Shown: positions 7,666 to 18,585 of the stretch, piece by piece
Layout of the letters: each line of letters begins with the position of its first letter
Position numbering within the stretch: position 1 is the stretch's first letter
Assembly: GCF_034653275.1 (NCBI RefSeq)
Contig: NZ_JAYEES010000004.1
Span: 1 to 64,000, forward strand
Length of the DNA: 64,000 nucleotides
Reading direction: 5' to 3'
DNA from: Nitrospirillum sp034653275
GTDB taxonomy: Bacteria > Pseudomonadota > Alphaproteobacteria > Azospirillales > Azospirillaceae
Made by a program: the position numbers and the translations under genes
Notes under the pieces: generated by a model
Seen by the model: the letters and a program-made list of their open reading frames with translations, nothing else
What the model was told of the DNA's origin: nothing
Databases searched by the model: none

Positions 7666-9363
7666 CTACCTCATTCCAGGGGAGGGACCAGGGGATGCGA
7701 TCATGCGGCCGGCCTTGGGGCGACCGGTCGGCGGGCCTCCCGCGGTGGGACGGCCGGCCTCCCCCGCCGGGGGCGGCAACAGGGCTTCCGCCTGGCGCAG
7801 CACCGTGGCCGGGGTGGGGCCGGCGTCCAGGATAGCCCAGCGCACGTCGCCGGCGCCCTTGCGCATCTGGCTTAGCAAGACGGGCATATTCGCGTCCGAG
7901 GCATCCCGGGCCGCCGCCTGGCCCCGCCGGCTCAACCGGTCCGCCAGCACCGCCTCCGGCGCCCGCAACCACAGGCCGGTGAAACGGACATGGGCTTGCG
8001 CCGCCACTTCCGCCGCCAAGGCCCGCTCGGCGGGGTCGGCGAACACCGCGTCCAGGATGACGCTGCGCCCGGCGGCCAGGCAGGCGGCGGCCTGGCTGCG
8101 CAGGCGGTCGTAGACGGCGGCGCTGACCGCCGGGCTGTAGGCCTCATGGGTCAGCGCCTGCTCCGGCGCCACGCCGAACAGCTGCTTGCGGATGACGTCG
8201 GTGCGCAGCACGCGCGCCCCCGGGGCCGTACCCAGCAGGGGGGCCAGGGCGCGGGCCAGCGTGGACTTGCCCGTGCCGCTGAAGCCGCCCACCGCCACCA
8301 CGCGCGGCCGGTCGCGACGCAGGAAGTCCAGCGCCAGTTGCAGGTAGCGGTCGGCCTCCACCGCGCCGGCGGTCTTCTGCGTGGGCGTGGTCTGGCGCCG
8401 GGCGGCCGCGGCCGTCACCTGCGCCCGCACGGCCGCCCGCACCGACAGGAACAGGGGCAGGGCCGGCAGGCCGCCCAGGGCCTGGCCTTCCCGTCCCGCC
8501 ATATCCTCCCCCGTCAGGTCCAGGTAGCGGTTCAGCACCAGGCTGGCCAGGTCAACGCGGTCGCGGAAACACAGGTCCATCAGCAGGAACGCCAGGTCGT
8601 ACAACACGTCCGTGCAGGCCAGGGCGGGGTCGAACTCGATGGCGTCGAAGGGCGTGGGCGTGCCGTCCACCAGGCAGACGTTGCCCAGATGCAGGTCGCC
8701 GTGGCAGTCGCGCACCCGGCCCGCGTCGCGCCGGGCGTCCAGCAGGTGCCCCTGCGCCGACAGGGCCGCCTGCACCTTCGTGTTCCAGGCGCGGATGTCG
8801 GCGGCCGAAAAGGCGTCACCCGGCTTCAGGTTGGCGCGGGTGATGGCGATGGCCTCGCCCAGGCCCTTGGCCCCACCGCCTTCCGTGCGCCCGGGCTGCG
8901 CCCGGTGCAGGCGGGCCAGACGGTCGGCCAGGTCCAGCATCAGTTGCGGCGTCAGCCGGCCCTGCGTCGCCATGCGGTCCAGCAGGGCGTCCTGGTCGAA
9001 ACGGCGCATGACCAGCAGCCAATCCACCACCTGATCGGGCGGTAGGGGCGGTTCATCCTCCCCCGCCGCCCATTCCGGCCCCAGGGACAGACCGTCGGGC
9101 GTCCGCAGGATGGGGCGCAGGCCCAGGTACAGGTTGGGGGCGAAGCGGCGGTTGACCGCCAGCTCCGCCAGGCAGAAGTGCCGCCGCCGTTCCACCGTGG
9201 AATAGTCCAGATAGGAATAGCGCACGGCGCGCTTCAGCTTGTAGGCGCGGTCGCCGGCCAGGAAGACGTGGGAAATGTGGGTGTCGATACGCTCCACCCG
9301 GCCCCGGGCCCCGAAGGATTCCGGGTGGGCCAGGAAGGCGAGCGTCTCGGTCTGGTCGTCCAT
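7666..9363 (-). CDS. Fused APH-like phosphotransferase and P-loop kinase
   Basis: 565 residues from ATG 9363 (MDDQTETLAFLAHP). The N-terminal half is an aminoglycoside-phosphotransferase fold: substrate loop HGDLHLGNV at 221-229 and a metal-binding FDAIEFDP near 239-246. The C-terminal half is an AAA/kinase domain with Walker A GGFSGTGKST at 359-368 and a shikimate/gluconate-kinase-like core. Such two-headed proteins are common in Proteobacteria but their substrates are unknown. The frame extends to 9438, but those residues look non-coding. It is the first gene of an apparent operon with cbpA and cbpM (6- and 3-base gaps), linking it to proteostasis or stress. It should not be taken as an antibiotic-resistance gene. 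Confidence 0.85.
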   Translation of the reverse strand: MDDQTETLAFLAHPESFGARGRVERIDTHISHVFLAGDRAYKLKRAVRYSYLDYSTVERRRHFCLAELAVNRRFAPNLYLGLRPILRTPDGLSLGPEWAAGEDEPPLPPDQVVDWLLVMRRFDQDALLDRMATQGRLTPQLMLDLADRLARLHRAQPGRTEGGGAKGLGEAIAITRANLKPGDAFSAADIRAWNTKVQAALSAQGHLLDARRDAGRVRDCHGDLHLGNVCLVDGTPTPFDAIEFDPALACTDVLYDLAFLLMDLCFRDRVDLASLVLNRYLDLTGEDMAGREGQALGGLPALPLFLSVRAAVRAQVTAAAARRQTTPTQKTAGAVEADRYLQLALDFLRRDRPRVVAVGGFSGTGKSTLARALAPLLGTAPGARVLRTDVIRKQLFGVAPEQALTHEAYSPAVSAAVYDRLRSQAAACLAAGRSVILDAVFADPAERALAAEVAAQAHVRFTGLWLRAPEAVLADRLSRRGQAAARDASDANMPVLLSQMRKGAGDVRWAILDAGPTPATVLRQAEALLPPPAGEAGRPTAGGPPTGRPKAGRMIASPGPSPGMR

Positions 9364-9722
9364 GGCGGCAGACTCCCTGATTGCGGAAAGGCGGAACCCG
9401 GGCCACGGCGTGCCGCAGGCTCTCTTGGGGAAAAGCATAGGCCCCCCGGCGGTTCCGCCGCCTTGAGCGGGATCAAGCGGCGGCGCGCTCGTTCCATTGC
9501 GGAACCCGCGCCGGGGGAATCACACCCGCCCCATTGCGGAACACGCGTGTCACACCCGCGTCAAAACGGGGCGCGCATGCGGGAAACGCGCCGGTCGCCG
9601 CCTTGATTTGGGGTTCACCCGCCTTGTAAGGTGCGCCGCAACGCAACAAAGGGCCGGGGAGGAGGGGTTTTCGAACCCCAAAAGTTCCTTTTCCGCCCTT
9701 CCAGGGTGAAGACGGTCAGGCA
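9364..9722. other. Gap upstream of glyQ with repeated motif
   Basis: About 360 bases between the kinase start and glyQ. It holds three direct copies of ATTGCGGAA (9380-9388, 9496-9504, 9533-9541) and two of TCACACCCGC (9520-9529, 9550-9559). No gene or T-box-like leader was seen. A poly-G/poly-T stretch at about 9655-9690 precedes the glyQ start. Confidence 0.5.
9491..9559. repeat. Short tandem motif with embedded dyad
   Basis: GTTCC-N5-GGAAC at 9491-9505 is an inverted repeat whose right part (CCATTGCGGAAC, 9494-9505) recurs at 9531-9542. Each copy is followed by TCACACCCGC. Two imperfect units of roughly 30-37 bases result. They could be repeated regulator-binding sites for glyQ or for the divergent kinase operon; no regulator is identified. 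Confidence 0.5.
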
Positions 9723-10637
9723 ATGGCGGCCTCAGGCGCGGCGAAGCTCAGTTTCCAGGGACTTATCCTGACGCTCCACCAGTTCTGGTCGGAGCAAGGT
9801 GCCCTGATCCTCCAGCCTTACGATATGGAGATGGGGGCCGGCACCTTCCATCCTTCCACCACCTTGCGCGCCCTGGGCGCCACGCCGTGGAAGGCCGCCT
9901 TCGTGCAGCCCTCGCGCAGGCCCAAGGATGGCCGCTACGGCGAGAACCCCAACCGCCTGCACCAGCATCACCAGTACCAGGTGATCCTGAAGCCCTCGCC
10001 GGCCAACGTGCAGGAGATTTACCTGGAAAGCCTGCGCCGCGTGGGCATCGACCCGGCGCAGCACGACATCCGCTTCGTCGAGGACGACTGGGAAAGCCCC
10101 ACGCTGGGCGCCTGGGGCCTGGGCTGGGAAGTGTGGTGCGACGGCATGGAGGTGACGCAGTTCACCTACTTCCAGCAGGTGGGCGGCATCGAGTGCGAGG
10201 TCGTGGCGGCGGAGCTGACCTACGGCCTGGAACGCCTGGCCATGTACATCCAGAACGTCGAGAACGTGTACGACCTGGACTTCAACGGCCAGGGCGTGAA
10301 GTACGGCGACGTCTATCACCGCAATGAGCGGGAACAGAGCGCCTATAACTTCGAGGCCGCCGACACCGCCATGCTGCTGCGCCATTTCGAGGACGCGGAG
10401 CATGAGTGCGCCGAGCTGCTGAAGCGCGGCCTGGCCTGGCCAGCCTATGAGCAGTGCGTCAAGGCCTCGCACAACTTCAACCTGCTGGACGCGCGCGGCG
10501 TGATTTCGGTGGTGGAGCGGCAGAGCTACATCCTGCGCGTCCGCAACCTGGCCAAGGCCTGCTGCGAGGCCTGGGTGGCGGGAGACAAGAAAGTGGACTG
10601 GACCCTGCCTGGGCCCGTTTCCGGTAAGGGGGCCTGA
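9723..10637 (+). CDS. glyQ: Glycyl-tRNA synthetase alpha subunit
   Basis: 304 residues; the catalytic subunit of the bacterial alpha2beta2 glycyl-tRNA synthetase, which charges tRNA-Gly in the cytoplasm. The class II synthetase core is plain: FWSEQGALILQPYDMEMGAG near 19-38, TTLRALG and the RRPKDGRYGENPNRL motif 2 loop, then WEVWCDGMEVTQFTYFQQ. Length is normal for the family. The start lies at the edge of a GC-rich leader with the repeat motifs described separately. glyS follows after 3 bases, as expected for co-translated subunits. Confidence 0.97.
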   Translation: MAASGAAKLSFQGLILTLHQFWSEQGALILQPYDMEMGAGTFHPSTTLRALGATPWKAAFVQPSRRPKDGRYGENPNRLHQHHQYQVILKPSPANVQEIYLESLRRVGIDPAQHDIRFVEDDWESPTLGAWGLGWEVWCDGMEVTQFTYFQQVGGIECEVVAAELTYGLERLAMYIQNVENVYDLDFNGQGVKYGDVYHRNEREQSAYNFEAADTAMLLRHFEDAEHECAELLKRGLAWPAYEQCVKASHNFNLLDARGVISVVERQSYILRVRNLAKACCEAWVAGDKKVDWTLPGPVSGKGA

Positions 10638-10640
10638 GCC

Positions 10641-12770
10641 ATGGCCGAGCTGCTGATCGAGCTGTTTTCCGAGGAAATCCCCGCCCGCATGCAGGTGCGC
10701 GCGGCCGATGACCTCAAGCGCCTCGTGACCACCAAGCTGGCCGAGGCCGGTTTGGCGTTCCAGGACGCCATCGCCCATTCCACCCCGCGCCGCCTGACCC
10801 TGGCCGTCACTGGACTGCCAGTGCGCGGGCAGGACCAACGCGAAGAGCGCAAGGGGCCTCGTGTCGGTTCTCCCGACGCCGCCGTGCAGGGCTTCCTGCG
10901 CGGTGCCGGCCTTACCAGCCTAGACCAGTGCGAACAGCGCGACACTGGTAAAGGAGTTTTCTGGTTTGCAGTAACTGAAAAGTCTGGGGAACTTACTGCA
11001 AATGTTGTTCGTGACGCCCTTGATTATGTGCTCTGGAATTTTCCGTGGCCTAAGGTTATGCGCTGGGGTACCGGTGGGCTAAAGTGGGTAAGACCTCTCC
11101 ATTCTATCTTGGCTGTGTTTGATGGTCAGACCATTCCAGGCGGGTTCGATTTTAGCCATTCTGGTTCCGGCGTTATCAGCACGATTTACGCTGGAGACTT
11201 TTCCGAGAATCCAGGCAGTCAAACTTTCAGATTGGGCAACACCACGCGCGGTCACCGCTTCCTGGCGCCCGACGTGCTGACCATCACCGATTTCGCCGAC
11301 TACCAGCAAAAGCTGGCCGACGCCTTCGTCGTGCTGGATCGTGAGGCGCGCAAGGCCCGCATCCTGGAACAGGCCAACAGGCTGGCCGTCGCCGAGGGCC
11401 TTACCCTGCGCGACGACCCCGGCCTGCTGGAGGAAGTGGCCGGCCTGGTGGAATGGCCGGTGGGCCTGATCGGCACCATCGACCAGGCCTTCATGGACGT
11501 CCCGGCGGAGGTGCTTACCACCTCCATGCGCACGCACCAGCGCTATTTCGCGCTGGAGACGGCTGATGGCAAGCTGGCGCCGCGCTTCATCCTGATGGCC
11601 AACCGCACCACCGAGGACAGTGGCCGGGCCGTGGTGGCCGGCAACGAGCGCGTGCTGCGCGCCCGCCTGTCGGACGCCAAGTTCTTCTGGGACCTGGACC
11701 GCAAGGTGCCGCTGGAAGACCAGGCCAAGAAGCTGGCCGACGTCACCTTCCATGCCAAGCTGGGCACCACGGCGGCCAAGGTTCACCGGGTGGAAGGCCT
11801 GGCGGCGGTCATCGCGCGGGCCATCCACGCCGACGTGGACGCCACCCGCCGCGCCGCCCGCCTGGCCAAGGCCGACCTGGTGACCGGCCTGGTCGGCGAG
11901 TTCCCCGAGGTGCAGGGCGTCGTCGGTCGCTACATCGCCTATGAGCAGGGCGAGAGCGCCGCCGTGGCCGAGGCCATCGCCGACCATTACAAGCCCCTGG
12001 GCCCCAGCGACAGCTGCCCCACCGCCCCGGTCTCCGTGGCGGTGGCCCTGGCCGACAAGATCGACATCCTGGTGGCCTTCTTCGGCATCGATGAGAAGCC
12101 CACGGGCTCCCGCGATCCCTATGCTTTGCGCCGCGCCGCCCTGGGCGTCATCCGCCTGGTGGTGGAGAACGGCCTGCGCGTGGATCTCAGCGACCTGTTC
12201 CTGGTGGCGCGCGGCCAGCTGGCCCTGGACAACGCCGCCCTGGACGGCGAGTTGCTGGCCTTCTTCGCCGACCGCCTGGTGGTGGCCCTGCGCGAGAAGG
12301 GCGTGCGGCACGACCTGATCGCGGCGGCACTCGCGGGCCGGGCGGAGGGCGACCTGGTCCGTCTGCTGGCCCGCGTGGACGCGCTGGCCGGCTTCGTCAA
12401 CACCGACGACGGCGCCAACCTGCTGGCCGCCTTCCGCCGCGCCGCCAACATCCTGCGCATCGAGGAGAAGAAGGACGGCCACGCCCATGACGGCCTGCCG
12501 GACGCCGCCTTGCTGCAGGTGGATGAGGAAAAGGCGCTGGCGGCGGCGCTGGATGCCGCCCGGGCCTCGTCCGAACCGGCGCTGGCCGCCGAGGATTACG
12601 TGGGCACCATGGCGGCCCTGGCCTCCCTGCGCGGCCCGGTGGACGCCTTCTTCGACAAGGTGACGGTGAACGCCGACGATCCGGCCCTGCGGGCCAACCG
12701 GCTGCGTCTGCTGGCCGGCATCCGTCGCACGCTGAACCATGTGGCGGACTTCTCGGTCATCGAGGGGTGA
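10641..12770 (+). CDS. glyS: Glycyl-tRNA synthetase beta subunit
   Basis: 709 residues; the tRNA-binding beta subunit that partners GlyQ. The N-terminus MAELLIELFSEEIPARM, the central FLAPDVLTI/TTSMRTHQRYFAL region, the PTGSRDPYALRRAALGVIRL signature and the C-terminal DALR-like anticodon-binding helices (about 590-700) are all present, so the protein looks intact. Odd feature: codons from about 10,945 to 11,240 (roughly residues 102-200) use many A/T-ending triplets, unlike the rest of the gene. This stretch includes VFWFAVTEKSGEL and an apparently lengthened segment before NTTRGHRFLAP. The reading frame is continuous through it. A strong terminator follows the stop. Confidence 0.96.
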   Translation: MAELLIELFSEEIPARMQVRAADDLKRLVTTKLAEAGLAFQDAIAHSTPRRLTLAVTGLPVRGQDQREERKGPRVGSPDAAVQGFLRGAGLTSLDQCEQRDTGKGVFWFAVTEKSGELTANVVRDALDYVLWNFPWPKVMRWGTGGLKWVRPLHSILAVFDGQTIPGGFDFSHSGSGVISTIYAGDFSENPGSQTFRLGNTTRGHRFLAPDVLTITDFADYQQKLADAFVVLDREARKARILEQANRLAVAEGLTLRDDPGLLEEVAGLVEWPVGLIGTIDQAFMDVPAEVLTTSMRTHQRYFALETADGKLAPRFILMANRTTEDSGRAVVAGNERVLRARLSDAKFFWDLDRKVPLEDQAKKLADVTFHAKLGTTAAKVHRVEGLAAVIARAIHADVDATRRAARLAKADLVTGLVGEFPEVQGVVGRYIAYEQGESAAVAEAIADHYKPLGPSDSCPTAPVSVAVALADKIDILVAFFGIDEKPTGSRDPYALRRAALGVIRLVVENGLRVDLSDLFLVARGQLALDNAALDGELLAFFADRLVVALREKGVRHDLIAAALAGRAEGDLVRLLARVDALAGFVNTDDGANLLAAFRRAANILRIEEKKDGHAHDGLPDAALLQVDEEKALAAALDAARASSEPALAAEDYVGTMAALASLRGPVDAFFDKVTVNADDPALRANRLRLLAGIRRTLNHVADFSVIEG
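10945..11240. other. Low-GC codon-usage island inside glyS
   Basis: Hand count over 10981-11220 gives 121 G/C of 240 bases, near 50%, against near 70% in the flanks. In 88 consecutive codons about 41 end in G or C, while the flanking glyS codons almost all do. Codons such as GTA, AGA, CTA, TCT, ACT and AAT, rare in neighbouring genes, cluster here. Edges are sharp, at about GACACTGGT on the left and TTGGGCAAC on the right. Frame and family motifs continue across it. Confidence 0.85.
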
Positions 12771-12775
12771 GTCGC

Positions 12776-12805
12776 GGGGGCCGGGAAACCGGCCCCCGTT
12801 TTCGT
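12776..12805 (+). terminator. Intrinsic terminator of glyQS
   Basis: Perfect 9-bp stem GGGGGCCGG (12776-12784) / CCGGCCCCC (12789-12797) with a GAAA tetraloop, followed by GTTTTCGTTT. It lies 6 bases after the glyS stop. Confidence 0.9.
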
Positions 12806-13023
12806 TTGGCGCCCGGGACCTTGGGGGCGGTCACAATCTTGGCCCTTCCGTTGGCCGGGAATGTTTGCAAGGCTTTGATTTCAGTACGCGTGACAAACCG
12901 GGGCCGGTCTTGGCCGGACCTCGAAAAAACACAAATCGCAGTGAAAAACTTCGGGGAAACTGGCGCGTGGCGGCCCATGAGCGAACCGGCCGCCGCTCCG
13001 CCGAACTCATCGGGTGAGGAACC

Positions 13024-15708
<2,685 letters not shown>

Positions 15709-15751
15709 GCGGCGACTCTCCGCGCCGAGGGTTTGAGGGTAGAGGGTTCGA

Positions 15752-15785
15752 GGGCGGCAGGGGTGACCCCGCCGCCCTTGATTTT
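15752..15785 (+). terminator. Intrinsic terminator of ppdK
   Basis: Stem GGGCGGC (15752-15758) / GCCGCCC (15771-15777), extended inward by GGGG/CCCC around a TGA loop with one bulged A. It is followed by TTGATTTTT. Confidence 0.85.
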
Positions 15786-15806
15786 TGAGGCGTCTGGGGC
15801 GCCGGC

Positions 15807-16598
15807 TTAGCTCCCCGTCGCCGCCTTCTGGAAATGCTGGCGGGCGATGGCGTCCAGGCGGCCCTCGCGGTACAGGGCCTCGGCCGCGTCCCGCAGGATC
15901 GCCGTTTCGGGGGCGTCGCGGGTGGCGGGGTCGCAGGACAGCCAGGCCTCCATGGTGCTGACCTGCACGCGGTCGCCCAGCTGGTCGGTCAGGTTGTTTT
16001 CCCGTGCCACCACGTCGATGACGGAGGAGATGCCCATGACGGCGTTCACCCGGCCGTGCGCCATCATGCGCAGGCCGTTCAGCATGGACGGCACCGTCTG
16101 CACGGTGAGTCCGTAGCGCTGGATGACCGGGACCAGGGCCTGGGTGCCCGTGGCGGTCACGGCCACCGGGCCCACGGTCCGCAGGTCGTCGGGCTTCGCC
16201 AGCGACACGCCCTGCCGCGCCACCGCCACCAGACGCACGGCCATGGTCAGGGCCAGCGGCACGAGGGCCTTGTAAGGATCGCGGATGGGCACGGCGACCA
16301 TGCCGTAGACCTTGGGGCCGCCGGGGGGCCGTTCCCGCGCCAGCTCGGCATACACGCGGACCACCGGCAGCAGCTCGATGGTGGCGTGGATGCCCGCGCG
16401 GTCCAGGATGGCCTGCGCCTGCTCCACCACCAGGCCCCTGGCCTGGCCGTCGGCGGCGCGCTCCCCCAGCACCGGCAGTTCCGGCACCAGCACGCGGATG
16501 GGCTCGGGCGCCGTCTGCGCCGCCGCGATGCCCCTTCCCATGGCCCCGGCGGGCAGCGCCAGCAGAAGCGACAGGAGGGTGCGGCGGGTGGGGGTCAT
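15807..16598 (-). CDS. Periplasmic solute-binding protein, SBP_bac_3-like
   Basis: 263 residues. An N-terminal signal peptide (MTPTRRTLLSLLLALPAGA, cleavage near AAAQ at about 28) precedes a type II periplasmic binding fold: IRVLVPELPVLGE (about 34-46), the hinge region, and the second lobe ending in AEALYREGRLDAIAR, typical of family 3 amino-acid-type binding proteins. No ABC permease or ATPase genes are adjacent, so it is an orphan binding protein. It may serve a remote transporter or act as a sensor-like protein. A similar orphan lies at 50417-51250. The ligand is unknown. Confidence 0.75.
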   Translation of the reverse strand: MTPTRRTLLSLLLALPAGAMGRGIAAAQTAPEPIRVLVPELPVLGERAADGQARGLVVEQAQAILDRAGIHATIELLPVVRVYAELARERPPGGPKVYGMVAVPIRDPYKALVPLALTMAVRLVAVARQGVSLAKPDDLRTVGPVAVTATGTQALVPVIQRYGLTVQTVPSMLNGLRMMAHGRVNAVMGISSVIDVVARENNLTDQLGDRVQVSTMEAWLSCDPATRDAPETAILRDAAEALYREGRLDAIARQHFQKAATGS

Positions 16599-16658
16599 GG
16601 TGTGGCACGCCCGGCGGGGGGAATTGCCCGGTCAGATGGTCAAGGTCCCCTGCCTGGA

Positions 16659-17147
16659 CTACCCCAATTCGGCGCGCAGCTGCCCCAACGGCAACGCGGT
16701 CGTTTCCTTGACGGTCGACACTGCCATCATCGAATTGATTTCCCGCACCCCCGGCAGCTGCGACAGCTTCTTGAAGAACAGGGCCTCATAGGCTTCGACG
16801 TCCTTGGCGACGATGCGCAGCAGGAAATCCACCTGGCCCATCAGCACGAAGCACTCCAGCACCTCCGGTATGTCGGCGATGGCGCGGCGGAAGGCGTCCA
16901 GGCTGTCGCCGGCGTGCGCCTCCAGCTTCACGTGGGCGAAGACCAGGAAGTTCAGGCCCAGTTCCCGCCGGTCCAGCAGGGCCACGCGCTGGCGGATCAG
17001 CCCCGTTTCCTCCAGCCGCTGGATGCGGCGCCAGCAGGGCGATTGCGACAGCCCCACCTTGTCGCCCACGTCGGCGGCCGAGGCGGCGCCGTTCTGCTGC
17101 AGCACGTCCAGGATCTTCCAATCCAGCCCATCCAGCTTGTGTCGCAT
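16659..17147 (-). CDS. Lrp/AsnC-family transcriptional regulator
   Basis: 162 residues. The N-terminal winged helix (about 1-60: LDGLDWKILDVLQQNGAAS, then KVGLSQSPCWRRIQRLEETGLI) and the C-terminal RAM/AsnC ligand-binding domain (about 65-150) are both present at normal length. Such proteins bind DNA as dimers or octamers and respond to amino acids. A GGAGATGA ribosome site precedes the ATG at 17147. It is divergent from a two-gene operon including an ACT-domain protein, and a perfect dyad lies between them (17174-17188), so it probably controls itself and that operon. Confidence 0.9.
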   Translation of the reverse strand: MRHKLDGLDWKILDVLQQNGAASAADVGDKVGLSQSPCWRRIQRLEETGLIRQRVALLDRRELGLNFLVFAHVKLEAHAGDSLDAFRRAIADIPEVLECFVLMGQVDFLLRIVAKDVEAYEALFFKKLSQLPGVREINSMMAVSTVKETTALPLGQLRAELG

Positions 17148-17173
17148 GGTTCATCTCCAATATGCCATTGTAG

Positions 17174-17188
17174 AACATGAGTCATGTT
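17174..17188. promoter_or_regulatory. Candidate Lrp-family operator
   Basis: Perfect palindrome AACATGA-G-TCATGTT, 27 bases upstream of the Lrp-type start and about 100 upstream of the divergent operon. AT-rich 15-bp dyads are typical sites of this family. The link to this regulator is inferred from position. Confidence 0.6.
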
Positions 17189-17285
17189 GATGATGGCCGT
17201 TTCCGGCGATCTTCGCAAAGACTATGCGCGCCCCGATCGCTATTGTTGCTCTCATCGGAACACGATTTGTTGAAGAGCCGCCGCC

Positions 17286-17645
17286 ATGTCCCCCTTGGAT
17301 TGTTCCCCCGCCGACTATGCCGTCCTGCATCCCACCCTGACGCTGGTGCGCAGCGGCGACGGTTTCGTCGCCCTGGCCGTGAACCGCGCCGGCCCGGTGG
17401 ACGTAACCCTGGACTGGAGCCGCCTGGACCCGCTGGAGAACACCGACGGCCTGGACGCCGCCATCGACTACGCCCTGTCGGTGGCCCGCCACCGGGGCGA
17501 AGCCGACCGCCGCGCCGGCCGGCCCTGGGCCACGGCCCATGCCGTCGTCGTCGGGTATGAGGGGGATGCGGCCGAGGCCGCCGTGCGCCGCGCCGTGGCC
17601 GTGGCCGCCGTGCCGGTCGCAGGATTGCCGGAGACGCGGGTATGA
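17286..17645 (+). CDS. Unknown protein, first gene of ACT operon
   Basis: 119 residues from ATG 17286, acidic and Ala/Val-rich, with no signal peptide or membrane helix. Visible pieces: LTLVRSGDGFVALAVNRAGPVDVTL near 19-43, possibly beta strands, and a helical C-terminal half (AIDYALSVARHR, AEAAVRRAVAVAAVPVA). No recognised motif. It overlaps the next gene by 4 bases (ATGA), so the two are translationally coupled. It is divergent from an Lrp-type regulator, suggesting a role tied to amino-acid sensing or metabolism. I do not recognise the family. Confidence 0.7.
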   Translation: MSPLDCSPADYAVLHPTLTLVRSGDGFVALAVNRAGPVDVTLDWSRLDPLENTDGLDAAIDYALSVARHRGEADRRAGRPWATAHAVVVGYEGDAAEAAVRRAVAVAAVPVAGLPETRV

Positions 17646-17917
17646 CCGCCACCGCGACGCCACCGACCACCAGCCCCGTTATGCTGTCGGTGGCGGCCGA
17701 CGCCAGTCCCGGCCTGCTGTCGCGCCTGATGGGCACGCTGGCCCGTCTCGACATCGTACCCCTGCACGTCTACGCCCGCCGCCGCGCCGACCTTCCGGGC
17801 GAGGACATGCTGGAGGTGGACATCCAGCTGCCCGACACCGCGTCGGCGTACAGCGAGCGCGTGGCCGCCCTGTTCCGCGGCGTGGTGGGCGTGCACGCGG
17901 TCGCGGGGTCGGTTTAA
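17642..17917 (+). CDS. Small stand-alone ACT-domain protein
   Basis: 91 residues. The core PVMLSVAADASPGLLSRLMGTLARLDIVPLHVYARRR (about 12-48) has the beta-alpha-beta layout of ACT domains, including the N-terminal strand followed by an SPGLL turn like the usual D-x-PG-L; the second half returns as MLEVDIQLPD and a helix ending VVGVHAVAGSV. It resembles the small regulatory subunit of acetolactate synthase but no large subunit is nearby. Translation is coupled to the preceding gene by an ATGA overlap. It probably binds an amino acid and modulates a partner, perhaps the upstream protein. Confidence 0.7.
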   Translation: MTATATPPTTSPVMLSVAADASPGLLSRLMGTLARLDIVPLHVYARRRADLPGEDMLEVDIQLPDTASAYSERVAALFRGVVGVHAVAGSV

Positions 17918-17970
17918 GGGAAAGAAAACCAGGACGCGACCGCGTCCGCCGGAGCTTTTGAGGGAACAGT

Positions 17971-18549
17971 CTATAACGGCTGCACAGCGGGCGGTGCTTC
18001 CGTGCCGGCCCGCCAGCTGCGCAGGCCCAGGATGGCCAGCACGATGAAGGCGGCGTAGAGGCCGGCGGTCAGGTACAGGTCCTTCACCACGTACATGGCG
18101 ACATAGACCATGTCGACGGCGATCCACAGCCACCAGTTTTCAATGTGCCTGCGCGCCGTCCAGTACTGCGCCACCAGGCTGAAGCCCGCCAGGGTGGCAT
18201 CCAGGTAGGGCAGCGAGGCGTCCGTCCAGCGGGCCATGCCCCAGCCCAGAACGACGCTGGCCAGGACGCCGGCCACCAGGCTCAAGGCCGCGGCCTTCAG
18301 GCCGAGGGGCGCCACCACCACCTCGCCATCGTCCCGCTTTCCCCGCCACCAGCACACCCATCCATACACCAGGAAGGCGCCGAACACGGCCTGCAAGGCC
18401 ATGTCGGAATACAGCTTGGCCTCCAGGAATACCACGCCGTATAGCGCGACCGAGGCCAGGCCCAGGGGCCAGCACCACAAGGACCGGCGGGTGGTGGTCC
18501 AGACCGCCAGCGCGCTGACGATGACGGCGATGATTTCCAAGGGGGACAT
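17971..18549 (-). CDS. pnuC: PnuC-family vitamin/nucleoside transporter
   Basis: 192-residue inner-membrane protein with about seven hydrophobic helices. The family pattern is clear: LWCWPLGLASVALYGVVF near 25-42, the WWRG motif near 67-70, and the C-terminal ENWWLWIAVDMVYVAMYVVKD near 137-157. PnuC proteins pass nicotinamide riboside by facilitated diffusion, with trapping by a cytoplasmic kinase; the PnuT branch carries thiamine. It is the last gene of a TonB receptor, kinase and transporter set. No TPP riboswitch was recognised upstream of the set, so the cargo is open. Confidence 0.9.
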   Translation of the reverse strand: MSPLEIIAVIVSALAVWTTTRRSLWCWPLGLASVALYGVVFLEAKLYSDMALQAVFGAFLVYGWVCWWRGKRDDGEVVVAPLGLKAAALSLVAGVLASVVLGWGMARWTDASLPYLDATLAGFSLVAQYWTARRHIENWWLWIAVDMVYVAMYVVKDLYLTAGLYAAFIVLAILGLRSWRAGTEAPPAVQPL

Positions 18550-18585
18550 GGGGGGGGCCGCCGGTCGGGTGGTTACGTCGGGTGG

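Noticed and set aside
7666..9363. Aminoglycoside-resistance gene
   Set aside because: The APH fold is fused to a P-loop kinase and linked to cbpA-cbpM; no resistance context is present.
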